DNA from: Apostichopus japonicus
Taxonomy: Eukaryota; Echinodermata; Holothuroidea; Aspidochirotida; Stichopodidae
Length of the DNA: 64,000 nt
Assembly: GCF_037975245.1 (NCBI RefSeq)
Contig: NC_092569.1
Coordinates: 23,565,668-23,629,667, forward strand
Direction: 5' to 3'
Part shown: in pieces, positions 37,601 to 50,100 of the stretch
Layout of the letters: every line of letters starts with the position of its first letter
Numbering within the stretch: position 1 is the stretch's first letter
Made by a program: the position numbers and the translations under genes
Notes under the pieces: generated by a model
What the model saw: only the letters and a program-made list of their open reading frames with translations
Told to the model about the DNA's origin: nothing
Databases searched by the model: none

Positions 37601-38634
37601 TAATGGCATGGTGACTTTACTCCATGACTTGTAATGTTTCAGACAACTTCTGATGTTTCGTAGGAAAGTTTAACTAATCGGGCCGAGAATTACTCAGAAA
37701 AAGATTGTAATTTAATCAAAATAACAATTCTTCTGCATTTTGTTCTACCAAACAAAGGTTACTACGCGATCATAAATGAATTTGATTCGAACCTTTAATC
37801 GCCGAGACAGATTTTCAAATTAATATCAATCACAAGTTCAATATATTTCAGTAATATAGAGTAGACGAATGCGTGTTCTAATCACATTTGTTCCTTTCAT
37901 ACACACAAGTCTGAAGATTTGATAAAGACTTAATTTTCATTATGGTTATTCGTTATTAACTGTCATAAAGATGAGTTTTGCAAGTTTTGCTGAGTCTGAA
38001 ATATTGGAAGTCTAAACATGACTTCATAAAAGCACTGGTGTTGGTATATAAACTGTTATGATGACACCTTGAAAATATAAAAATAAATACTATGAGACAG
38101 TAACAGGATCCAGGTCCTAGAGGTACTATGACATCACAGATTCACAATATGATATCACTCATTTAAACTCTCCCGAACTCTTCCGAATGAATCACGATTT
38201 TTCTTAGATATGTAGGGGATATCTTCCTCACAAAAAATACCTCAATGATAAACTTAAGATGAAAGTTAGGGTTTGAGTCTCCTTAGATTGAAATTAAGTG
38301 GTACATACAACACCATTATGTCTGAAATTTCCTATAAATATCAGAATTTAGCATCACCGTTGCAGTTATCATGGATCTGTCAGCCAATTGGGTTGTATTT
38401 ACAGCTTTTAACTCTTAGCTATAGAATACGTCCATCACCTCCTACTCCCTCTTCCGTTCCTCTCTATTTACTCTTTCCCGCCCCACATCCCCTCTTTCCC
38501 ACAAAACACAATTGAGTAAATTATTTTTCGCCCTCATGACTTTTTTAACTTACCCTTCGATGTTGGCACTCGCAACTAACATTATGAATCAGCAAAATGC
38601 CCAAAACGTAAACGAAAACTCGACGAAACGCCAT
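34655..38634 (-). CDS. Secreted fibrinogen-related (FReD) protein, gene B, five exons
   Basis: Coding exons (minus strand): 38554-38634, 37396-37441, 36367-36530, 35331-35592, 34655-34908; total 807 nt, 268 aa. Every exon has exactly the length and phase of its counterpart in gene A, which supports the models. Signal peptide MAFRRVFVYVLGILLIHNVS, then CEC, the mini-exon RNVEMAEDGDLTVST, then a full FReD with YPRDCSEV, FLNGEFWLGNDKISLLT, WWYNRCDECDLN and LKFTEMKVRPL. Differences from gene A cluster in the last exon: TTDNDNDKHGTGNCALS here against TYDNDNDNDLSGPCALS, and GDFVDAC against GDWWDAC. That region forms the calcium and ligand pocket in characterised FReDs. Probably a secreted recognition molecule that has begun to diverge in binding. 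No disabling change seen. Confidence 0.85.
36145..36232. repeat. CAGACCCACTC/CAGACCCACACA minisatellite and CT run
   Basis: About seven imperfect units of CAGACCCACTC or CAGACCCACACA are followed by a short (CT)n run, inside intron 3 of gene B. Gene A lacks it. Confidence 0.8.
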
Positions 38635-39588
38635 GATTGTAGTCAGCTCTCTTCTAGCAATTCAAATGCGGATTCTAAAAGCATCGAATTTAAATACCGT
38701 AGCTTTAATTGTAGGGATTACTTCTAATGTCTTTAACAGAGAACTGTCTTTCTATGAAAATGGTAGAATATCTATTGATTGCAGTAAAAACTGCTGACCT
38801 GTTTACAAGGAACATTTAAACAGAATGTAATAACAGGAAATCACGTGCGGACGGATTAGTTGTAGTAGCGAGAGTTGGAGGACTTAAACTGCACAACTCT
38901 GTTAGTGGTCGAATGCAGACAAATAGAGGGCGCCACGCAAACAAAGTTTGTACGGTAATTTTAAGCTGACAAAAAAAAATATTGGGCATCTTATCCATTA
39001 TTTAATCTGTGTTACAATTGCATTTAGATGAGTGACTAGGAGAGATGTTTATTTCAGGTTGTAATTCTCGAAAATGATATCAATTTACCAATAGTGTTGC
39101 TTGAGTTGGGGTAAAAGTCCTTGAAATCGTGACATATCTATCAAATTTTGAAGATTACATTTAGATGATATGATTTCATGACTTTATCATTTCGTCTAGA
39201 GTAGTCGTGTTGTTTGAAGGGCAACGCTCTAAATTAATTCGAATAGAAATGCTATAATGTTGCAGTGCCTATTTGGATGCCATATTGAGAGATTGGGGAC
39301 CGAATTTTTCCCATTTCAGTGGTAATGGTTTATAATCAAAGTTAAAAGACAAGTGTAAACTTGAAGCTAGATCTGATATCTCAATTGCAGGAACTTTGAA
39401 CGACTTCCTGAACCCCATCAATTGGAAGTTGTCGGATCATTTACAGGTATTTCGTAATAACAAATATATAAAGAGCCCTCCAAGAAAGTACAGTTGATAA
39501 TAGGAAAATAAGTAGGGCGAAAGGAAACACTTGAAGGATTACCAAGAAAAAGTCATTAAGATAAAAAGTCATTCCCTCATAGAAATGA

Positions 39589-39590
<2 letters not shown>

Positions 39591-39659
<69 letters not shown>
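39591..39659. repeat. (TA)n microsatellite
   Basis: About 66 bp of uninterrupted TA dinucleotide exactly at the right end of duplication unit B. Open frames across it are artefacts. Confidence 0.95.
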
Positions 39660-39661
<2 letters not shown>

Positions 39662-41104
39662 TTCTATCAGCAGTACCACTGTAGAATAGATATGGCTTAG
39701 TAAGCTGTTTGTAAGTGTACACGGACAGTGTAGTCTGTATCTCGAGTCACATTTGTCTACCTTGACTGAGGATAACGTACCTTGAGCTATGATTTAACTC
39801 TATCTAAATGAAATAATCATTGATGAATTACTAACACACACACATTTAACTATGATACTTGCTATCGCATGACTGATGGTTTCGTAGTTCAAAACCGCGT
39901 GTGTACATTCAATGCACCCATTGAGATCGAAAGACAGCCCTGTAGCATTGCGAACATTTGCTAAAAGTCATGACAACAGTAATTACACACCTTGAGAAGA
40001 TCTCTCGTCTATTGTACATTTTTGTCATTCTTCGGGAATATTATTTGCATTTCTTTCCAACGATGTTATGATTGGTTCATGCCACAGCTGCTCAATTAAG
40101 ACACTTGCGTTAAGTAGATTTGGATCGCAATCAAAACTCATTTCTTCTTGGGAGGGAGGCGAAAGGGGGAGGCTTGAGGGTGTGTAGTTGACTTGTTATC
40201 GAGATGCTTGACACAATCACTACTTCACTAATGCACATCTAATCTTATCTTCTGCTGCCCACTGGCCGAACGGAGAACGACTTCCATGGCAAGCATTCCA
40301 TCATTGTGCAGTCGGCTGGTAACACAGTATATTATGTGTTACAGGATATGAACAGTACTAACTGTACCAGCTCTGAGTAATGGTTGCATTGTGAGACTTT
40401 ATTACGAGAAATGGATCGCAATCAATTCCATTTTCTTCTTGGAGGTAGGGGGAGGTAGGGGACGGTAGGGGGTAGTTCACTATATATCAAGTGATTTACA
40501 CTACTGCTCATCTAAGATGATACGTATGGTAAGTCAGTGTAGCTTTAAGGCAGTTTCCGAGTTCGTTCAATTTAAACCATGTAATTGTTATTATTTAATA
40601 AATGTTACTGTGTTTTGTTACTCTACATTTGCTGCACCCTATGAACGTTGTTTCCATCAAACGTTATTCTGAACTTTCAGTTTACCTTTAAATCAACAAA
40701 GGCTGAAAATTATAACCATCATGATCACAGTAGTGTTGAAACTATTACACTTTCAATGATATTATTATTATTCCAGGGTCAAAGAAGATTATTTCCAGAG
40801 ATTAATTATCAGTACCTCTCATGCTACCTATCAAAACCTCGTCCCACACCAAACCCCAGCCCATACCCTCCCACACCCACACCCACCCCAACCCAACCCA
40901 ACACAACCCTACTCCGACACCTCAACTCAACCCAGCCCTTTCGTCGCTCAGATCAATTTTAAGAAATTGCTGATACGGTCGGGTCGACAGTTACTGATTT
41001 ATTTTCTCATTAAACAATTTTCACAGATTTGAAATATGGTTTAAGATTTCAAGACCATTACAGACAGATTTAATATAGAAGATTCGGAAAATGCATAGAC
41101 CAGT
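39660..41104. other. Non-coding spacer between gene B unit and gene C
   Basis: It contains a diverged direct repeat, GGATCGCAATCAAAACTCAT near 40122 and GGATCGCAATCAATTCCATT near 40413, each followed by a TTCTTCTTGG and G-rich stretch. A C-rich CCCACA/AACCC array lies at about 40846-40920. The 3' UTR of gene C should occupy the last part, up to 41104. No gene of its own recognised. Confidence 0.5.
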
Positions 41105-44100
41105 TTAACCCGCAAAGGGACGAATCTTCATTTCCGTAAACTGGATATTGTAGATGCTTCCTGGTAATGTCTCCCATTCGATGCTTCGATAACTGTCGCG
41201 GGGTCCAAAGTATTCTCCGTTGAAGTTAGAAGCTGCACATTCATTATACCACCAAGCTCCGTGTCGATTAATGGCACAGTTGCCACTCCACGGATCGTTG
41301 TCACGGTCGTAGGTGCTGAACGGGCGGGCCAGATGATAACGCAATGCGTAACCATCAGGATTGCTTCTAGAATCTGTTAATATGAATATATAATATGAAA
41401 TAAATAAATATCCGAGTTACAAATGCAATGTGCTGAACATTTTCCGCATCCTTTGGTCAAAACCACATCCTTAGGCAAGTCTCTGCCAGCTGCATTTTCT
41501 GAAAACAATACATATCATAAAGAGAATTTACTCGAAATGTTCTCTGGAATGTGTGCTAAGCTCTATCTGGGTTTACGGGGACTTCAGCTGCAGCATTTGC
41601 ACGTGTTGTTGTTCTCTTGAAGCACAGAAATATATAACATAGAGGTATTCAACCTCAACGGATTTTATTAACAATCCCCGTTGAAGTCCAAAATGGTGAA
41701 GCCCCCGGACGTTGTATCATATGAGTAACCTAATATTACCTGACATCTTGGCAATGTAGACGTCTGAGACCGGTTTTGACTTCGGTTTCTTCATTTTTAG
41801 TTTAACTCATTTGCATGGGTGTAAAACCACACTAAATTCTGATCCAACTTTGGGACCACCAATCCCATCCCACCCCCTGTGTCCTGGTTGTTTCTTTCTT
41901 AGCAATTAGCTTTGGGTTGTCCCATGTTTAATCCGAATGAGATCAGAAAACACCATAATATATATTTAAATTGATATTAAAACTTTTTTGGCCCATTCTT
42001 ATAAGCACAAGAAGATTCGAATGCAAATAGCCACGAAAGGTCAAACTTGCCAACATGTTGTAACAGAAATAACTGCTGCATGAACTTGCACACTAAAGAT
42101 CGTCACTTTGCAAGGGCGTGGATCCATATTGCTCCCTCAAATCAAAATCACATGTCTCCATGCCCATCGAGGTTTTTGCCCCCCCCCCCCTCCTACTCTG
42201 AACTCTTGAACAGCCTCTTTTTTCATGAACTATATTAATTAAATATGTAATCGTAAACTGTAAGTGTTACAAACCAGCTGTTCCGCTGTAAGTTCCGACT
42301 ACTGATAAGCGGTAGTTGTCCGTCTCGTTATTAATGCGAAAGTGGTCAAACTTGGCAAAGTATGGAGCTCCATTCCTGTTCACCAAATCAATTCGTATTT
42401 CTTGTCTTTTTGCATTCGTTAAGAAATGCAGCTTTTCATTTCCAATCCAAAATTCGGAATTTAAATTTCCAAAGCCCTGCTTATAGTTATCCCAGTCGAG
42501 GTAGAAATCGACGCTTCCGTCAACGCGACGTTGAACGACCTCATGAATTTAAAAGCAAAGAGGGGAAAAAGCGCGAATTGTTAACCTTACAGAGGGAACT
42601 ATTTGTTTAGTCTATTAGCAGATAAAACATATATAAAAGTCCGCGAAATGAAGAAGAAAAAAAAAACAATAGTTTGGGAAGGGGAACAAACTTCGGGTTT
42701 TCGATGTAGCTAGTTTACCTTCCAAAAAATAAACTAATAAATCGGTTTACATACTGTTCAACCCATCTTACTGTCAACTTTGTGTCTGACAAAAGATCAT
42801 GTGTTTTTGCTGTTTTATTTTATAACTTTCTTAGGGGGAAGTGTTCTCCCCCCCCCCTCCCAAACACACACACATACACATATATTAACACCGATCGAAT
42901 CTTTGTAACATATTGTGAGAATAAATGTTTACCTACAATTATACTAACATAAAACTCTCACTTGACTCTGTTTGAAAGTTGACCTATACGGGACGATATT
43001 TCCTTAAGAACGGAAAGTATGCCACTTTATCTTTGAAACTAGACTAGTGTTTCTAATCTTTATGACCTGTTTTGCATGGATTAACTCTTAGACTAACAAA
43101 AGCAGGTGCGTATCCAGGGGGGGCGTTGGGGGCGCGCGCCCCCCGGGTAAGGAAAAGAGGAGAGAAAAAAAGAGAAGAAAAAAGGGAAAAGGAGGGGGAA
43201 AAAAAGAAAAGGAGGAGAGGAAGGAAGGGAAAAGAAAAAGAAAAAAAGAGGGAAAAAGGAGAAAGGAGGGAGTAGAAGATAAACGCCAAGACCTCGGGAA
43301 GAGAAAGAGGAACAGTCATAGTTAAAGCGCTGATCCCTATTATATACACAGGTAGCCAGTGACAGATCAAGGATTACGGAAGGGGTGTGCGCCTCACCCT
43401 ACCCCTTACATCGACAACTCCATTTTTGACGTTTCCATTTTTCCTCTCTCACTAATGTATCTATACACTCTAAAAACTGAAGTGCTAATTTAGTAGCTCC
43501 AACACGGTGCTAGTCATCAATTAGCACTTTAAGAGCTAGTATCTCAACCTTCAAGTGTTAAATAACTTGCACCATCCAAAGTGCTATCGCCGTAGTTGTG
43601 ATGCACTGCACTTATTAAGTGCTGAAAGTTTCGTATTAACTTTTGATTGGCTGAAGGCGGTGACGTCAGTAACATGCAACAACGCTATTGGTTATAACCA
43701 AATAGTTGCATATCGCATCGCTAGACGTGACAACTGACGAACGTTCCACCGGCAGACGTAAGTTTCTGAATTGAAATCTGTGAATATTCACCAGAGTAAG
43801 GAATATTTGAAAGCTGATATGGCGACCTTTTATGAAATTTGAGTGATCATTCATGTTTTCAATAACCTAGCTTCGCTGATGACGTCGGGAATTCCCTTGA
43901 AATAATTCCTCTGTCGACGTCTTAGTGATGGTAGCCTACCACTTATTTCATAGGTCTATTCACGTATGTAAATGCCAAATGCGCTCTGATATAACATTAG
44001 GCTATGCCAAGTTTATGATTGGGCGTTTATAGGCCTAGCCTACCTCCTTATTGTAGCATTTATAAGGCCTAACTTTATGGCCGCCAATGGTGATTCGATT

Positions 44101-47100
44101 AAGGTGTGCTACTGGTACTACAGTCTACTGTGTTTGCACAAGTGGCCATCACAGTCTTAACGTATAAGAGAGGCAGGCCCAATGCAAAAAGTATTGGTAT
44201 TGGTTTATATGCCAATGCCTAAAGAATATGAGCCGATGGCCGCTAGACGACCACAAGAGAACGTTGTGGAAGGCCTGCCACTCCATATTACGCTTTGAAT
44301 TTGTGGTAGCCTAGCCTAGGCCTAACATTATTGTGGTAACAGGCCTAATGTTGGTGTTGTTAATGTTACTTTGCAGTGTAAGGTCTGTGTGTGATTGCCG
44401 ACTACAAAATGAAGTAGCCTACAAAGTACAAGTACAAACCATACTTCACAGTCATACATTATTCAGGTTTAAAGAAAAATTAAAGTAAATGTAAACATAA
44501 AATAATGATCAGAGTAATTGTATACATCCTATTCTTATTTGACCTTCATAGTGTTTCCCATTTTTCATGCATCGCTTAATGTTGTGTACCCTAATGTTTG
44601 CCTTGTTGGCACCTATCAAGGAAGGCCTACTATAAGTATGTTTTTCTTTTGAAATGATGACTCCCAACGTAAATATGCTTCATTTAAGATGTTCTCTCAT
44701 GAAAAGTGAAAGATTATAGGTAGGCTAAATTTTCCAATTAATTTGAAACAAATTTCGGTGAAACTTTAAACATGCTTTTTTTTTTATCGAAACTGTTTAT
44801 AGACTCGAGCTTTTGCAGAAAAATGAAAGAAACCTGACATGTTTTGAGATTCATTGCATGTTTTCTTGTTCTATTCTTGTACTTGTAGATTTTGCAAGAC
44901 TTTGAGCAGATGTATGGAGATCAGGTCGCCAATAACTTTTTGATGAAATGGGGGGGAACATTCCCGCTTCATTTGGAAGTACATAGCATGTACTCACCAA
45001 CTCAGCTCTGCGGGACCTTCAGTTTGAATTTGAAGAAACAGAAAAGTCTGAGGGTATGTTTCAAAAAAGTGCTAACATTTTGTAGTCATGTGACTCTCAT
45101 TATGTAAGTTCAGTCAAGTTTTCTGTAGTGAATATTTGGTATGTTAGCTCTTTAAAAGAATGCTATAGGTAAAATCATGTACAGAAAAGTGGCAATGCTG
45201 TTAACAGTTTGTCTGGTACCCAACTTTCTTTAGACATACATGGAAGAAATGAATGAAAGTGATTAAACCGAAACTGAATTACATTCCAATCTAGATTTTG
45301 AAGAAGACTTAAGTTCAGACACCATAGAAGCTGGTGGGAGCTTATGTGGTTGGTGGGCATCTACCTGTTTAACGATAGTTCATTAAGTGGTATTATCTCC
45401 TGCAGTCTTATGTGAATTTTCAAGTACTGAAGCTAACTTGGCTAAACTGATCCATGGGAGGGGACCCATCACGAATGTATCCAAAAATTGAGGTCAAAGA
45501 TCATTTAAGTGTCAATTCAGGCTGCAGCGTGTGAATCAAAAATAGCCAGATCATTATCAGATTGCTCGCAAATTGTTGAAATCAGTGGATTAAAACTTGT
45601 ATCCAGATTTCAGATCAAAGGTTATAACTAAAATTTAGCCAGTAGCCAGTTCTTAGGCCCATGCACTAAAATTGACTAAGCTGGCAATCCTGTTCACTTT
45701 TGCTTTCTTTCCAGCTGTGGAGTAAGGGTAAACTGAAGGAAATTTTCTTGAGCCACGTACTGTTAAAGCGCTGTGGGTGGAGGGGTGTGTTATTATTCTA
45801 GAAACATTCTAGAACCAATGTTGTAGGTCTGGTGGTGTAGGGTTGTACCTGTATAGCCACTTGCTTGGTTCATTCATTTATACGAGTTACTGTACCACTT
45901 GATGCCTTAGTTTCCTCCATCCAACAGTGTATTCAATAAGCAAAAGTATTAATTTCCTGGCCTAACCAATTTCAATTATAGAAGCATCCCAGAAATCCTT
46001 CAGTCTTCCACCATATTTATTTTAGTGACTTTGAAAAGACCTATGACTGTGAAATTGACATAGGCCTATGTAATTGGGTTCAGTGGACATAAAAGTATAT
46101 CAGATTAATGTTTTTTTTTTTTGGCATGCAGTGCCTATGTGTAATTTGTATATTGCAATTTCTAGAGCAAGTAGTAGGAACAAACAATTACTAACTGACA
46201 CGTCACACTATTTTGTTGACATATACATCTGTTTTGTTGAGATATGTAATCTGTTTTTATGTTTTTCATTATTAAGAAACTTTTCATTTTCTTCTTTAGA
46301 ACATGCATCCATGTACGGTCTCTTTGCATTGGTTCACCTATTGCCGTCTTTCAACACAAGGAAAAGTGGAAAATGCAGTCGAGATGACAATGTCCGTTAC
46401 TTCATCGCCTGGCAACCAGTAAGTTGTTTTGTGTGTTGAGTGGGAAAGATCTGCCAAAATTCATGCAGAGTGATCAATCTTTAACCATTTGAGCCTAGGG
46501 GATATTGGTGCTGACATTCTGTCCTCTAGACCTCAGCCCCTTGGCTCAATCTGGGCTGGGCGGTCCAGGTAGGTGCTTTTATTAAATGTGTCTTTCCTTC
46601 AGGAGATAAGAGTCAACCACATAAAACTATCTGATACAGATGTGGGTCAATGTAGACTATTCTATACCTGAGCCAGATAACCCTTAATTATATATCAAGT
46701 AATATCTGCATATCTTTTTAGCTGGTTAGATATTAACATGGATTTTATATTTGGTTAAAATATGGCACTAGCCAGGCAGCAGTTCAGGCAAGATACATAA
46801 TAGTACGGTTAGTGATGCAAGCAGAATGTGAACTAATTTTCACCCGGACTAGTTGAAGTTTTCAGAGATTACTAGAGAAATTGGCACTATTTTGGAAATT
46901 AATGCTTGCTTAATTTATTTTCTTCTTAGATCGGAACAAATGTGGAAGAATATGCAAGGAAAAGCCAACTCAGCAGTAAATAGCCACACCTCTTGGCCAT
47001 TGGAAGCAATGTGACTGACTTGCAGCAGTTTTTTTTGTAGTTCTAGATGGAGTTGCCCTACCTGTTTCCAGGCAAGCATGTGGAATTGTAGCAGCTACAG

Positions 47101-50100
47101 ATAATTTAATGAAAGTTCATTATGTTTTTAATGTAGCATATGCGGTGCAGCTCACAGATTTCTACACCTTTATCCAAACTGTGTTGTATGGCATACCCCT
47201 AACAGGTCAAAAGATAAGTAATCATGTTAAGGAGATAAGGATTGCTTGCAAAATGTGAAGTAGAGACTGTTCACAGTTTAGTTAAAAAGCATTAAGGAAA
47301 GTCTGTTGCAAGCATGTCTTAAAATTTATTCGTTTTAATTACTAGCATTAATCGCTTTCAAGATTTCTCTGAACGTTTCTTAAGTTGCATTGGCCATTTT
47401 GTAGTAGAAAAACATGCCGTACGTTTTTACTTTGGGATCAGTGTTTCAATTCTAGTAATCCTTTGGAGCTCAGTATATACCTATTATATAAAGTGTAGTT
47501 GGATTTTTGACATTAACAGAAATATAAGGCCTACAACACATGGTTAACAAATACAAAACTGAACACTACACAACTTAGACCCACATATATCTCTAAAATC
47601 ATCTCCAGATGAACCTGGTTACGATGGATAAATTCAGGTTTTGACCAGTTATTCAGGTTGTACAGTTGATGATTTAAGTTTGGGCTTATAAAATTGGGAG
47701 GGATACTGCTTGCACCAGATCTCAGCCACAGCCACTCACACAAATTACTCATTACTAATTAATGACTCACAATATGTCAGGTACTTGCTCGCCCTTCGGG
47801 AGCATAGGTTTACCTAACTTAGTCTTGATTGGGTGTTGTCACTGTTAATTTTATCATGTTTTAAAACATTCATTCAGACTGTTAGATGTTATTCAGTGTT
47901 ATGTTTCAGTTTAATTTTGCCCCATTTGGGGATCAAGTTGGTGTATTTTCATTTGACTTAATTAAAAGAGTGGAGTGAATAGGTTTGAAGGTGTTGTCCA
48001 AAATAAGGGACCATGGGAACAAAGCCTCATTGGGTGGTCAAAAATGTTTTTTTTTTAAATTTAATTCGTCCAATCTGAGATCTTTTCCAGTTGGAATCTG
48101 GATTTTACTGAATTTTAGGGGTGCATAGTCCCATCTCCTGTAAATATCACTCAGTACTAATACAGAAAATTAATATCATGTTTGAAAATTGTAACGTCCA
48201 TGGCTAAATGTAAACATAAAGTTAGGCTAGAACACTATGCATGGATATACTCTAGCACTTCTGGTCAACAGCCTTAAATTTATAGTAACCAAAGGGTTTG
48301 CTGAGATACTTAATCTAATCCGTCTACACTATTTGGTATAAGTGTAACTTATGAATTTTTATTTCTCAAGTACAGGAAGCAATAAAAGGAAGAAAGAAAA
48401 GAAAAAATGTGTTCTCTTTTATTTCAGTCAGGAGATGCTGTGTTTTGACCTACCCTTTGCATTCCATATTTTGCAAGTGATACAGATTAATTAGGACTTG
48501 CACTTACAGGTGCTATATTTGCTCTTTCCAGTGCTGGTGGTAGCACTTAAAGTGCGGGACTGTTGTAGCACTTTTCAGGTGCTTGTATGGTTAGCACCTT
48601 TGAGAGCGCTGTTTATAGCACTTAGGGTGCAATCCCTCATAGGGCTCTTGGTAAGTGCTGTAAAATAGCACTCTATGTGCTGTTTTCAGCACTTTGTTTT
48701 TTAGAGTGTATAAATACTATATATGGTCTATCATAACGCGTGTGTGTGTATGGACGCCTTAAACAATTGTAGAATTGTGCTATATGGAACCAACTGTGGC
48801 TGGTCTTGAACTCGACCGAGTCGTCGGGGAACATTTCGGAAAGGGGGCGACCGCCCCCCCCCCCCCGAGCAAATTTTCTTTATGACATCGCTAGTAATTT
48901 CGAAATAGACAATGCTTAGATGCAACTTACAAGGCCTGGGAAGTGTCATTTCCAGCGATCTGGGAGGCATTTTCGGCCAAAATTTTTATTGTACGCTTCG
49001 CGCCAACTCATGGTGGCGCTTCGCTTAGATAGTTTGCCTACAGGCAATGACTCGCTACACGCCTGTTCGAATTTGTAAAGCAAAGAGCAGATATAACATC
49101 ATATCAGTGAGCAATAAAATGCATTTTCCACGATGAACAGCCTCAAAAACTGTCTATGTGTGTAGTCAAAGGCGTAGGAGCCCAATTGGATTTGGGGGCT
49201 GTAATGACTTGCCCGAAAAAAAAGCCAAAATTTCGCGCGTTCAACGTATCGATGCCAATATCATATAAGCAAACATCGGTCATTATATTGCATGGCATCG
49301 TGTACCGCACGGTACGTGAAAGTTGCACAGTATACCGCCAAATGCTAATGTAAACAACCAAATACCTTATGTAGATGGAGAAAAACCATACAGATCCATT
49401 TATGTCAAAACTCTCTTTTACAGTAGTAATGTCGGCCAAGCTTACAACTTTATTTTAATTACCACGGAGATCATTTTTAAGCTATTCATTGCTATTTATT
49501 TTTCTTTCAGTAGGTGTCCGAAAAAAAATTGGTTGCGGGGGGGGGGCTGCAGCCCCGCCTCCTACGGGACCTACGCCTATGTGTGTAGTCTTCGGTTTCG
49601 ATATATACCTGATATCGGAAATATCTGCTATTTTTCTGTTCCTTCAACCAAGTTTTACAATAGCCATTATAAGAGGTTGCAATATTTCTACACCAATAAA
49701 TTAACTCTGTCTGAATTTTCCAAAATTTCCTCACCAACATTATTCATCATACTTTCCTCTACTCGTGCAACTTTTACCAGTCTGTTAGAGGTTGCAGGAG
49801 GTTTCTCTATATTGGTTATCCATAGATTGAATTTTGTGCAACATTATGGGTATGTTTTCAAGTGATTTTATTCACGAGAAATGTGAATTTTCAAATTCTC
49901 AACAAATAATGGGCTTAAAACCTTGAAAAGTCGGGCTTTCGGATATTGTGGGCCGTGACGTAGAATCACCTACAAAAGCAATGATCCATAGGACATGCAA
50001 TCAGGTCGAACATGATGTGTGACTGGTGACAATCTTCAAAAAGGTTATGGATGGAAAAAAAACTTTTGGGAAATACTTGGTTCTCAGGCAAAAGTCTACA

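Larger units (their letters stand above)
31966..39590. repeat. Segmental duplication unit B (about 7.6 kb)
   Basis: Second, collinear copy of unit A, starting near CTGGGAGGAAATGAAGCC (31973) and ending just before the long TA run at 39591. Unlike unit A it carries an added foldback MITE (32649-32948) and a CAGACCCACTC minisatellite (about 36145-36220). Unit A in turn has a much longer final intron (26337-27554, against 34909-35330 here). Confidence 0.85.
43466..48708. mobile_element. 5.24-kb CACTA/EnSpm-like element with AGTGCT/AGCACT subterminal repeats
   Basis: CACTCTAAAAA at 43466 is mirrored by TTTTTAGAGTG ending at 48708, and TATA flanks both sides (possible 2- or 4-bp target duplication). 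Inside both ends lie dense short repeats: AGTGCT, TAGCACTT, AAGTGCTA over about 43480-43625, and TAGCACTT, AGGTGCTT, AGCACTTAGGGTGC over about 48505-48695. CACTCTAAAAA or CACTGTAAAAA ends with subterminal repeats are known from fish EnSpm/CACTA families. Between the ends are a promoter-like segment and a broken multi-exon gene, both on the plus strand. The superfamily assignment is by analogy only. Confidence 0.65.

Noticed and set aside
39441..39722. Open frame with a long Ile-Tyr repeat
   Set aside because: Translation of the TA microsatellite.
43072..43275. Lys/Arg/Glu-rich open frame
   Set aside because: Product of the polypurine tract, not a gene.
43103..49063. Single hAT element ending at the CACGCCTG terminus (49063)
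   Set aside because: The flanks AACAAAAG and TTCGAATT do not match, whereas the end at 50260 is followed by AAAAGCAG, which also occurs at the left end.
49323..49865. 180-codon plus-strand open frame
   Set aside because: It spans the boundary of the small hAT element and its flank, so it cannot be an ancestral gene; no motif seen.
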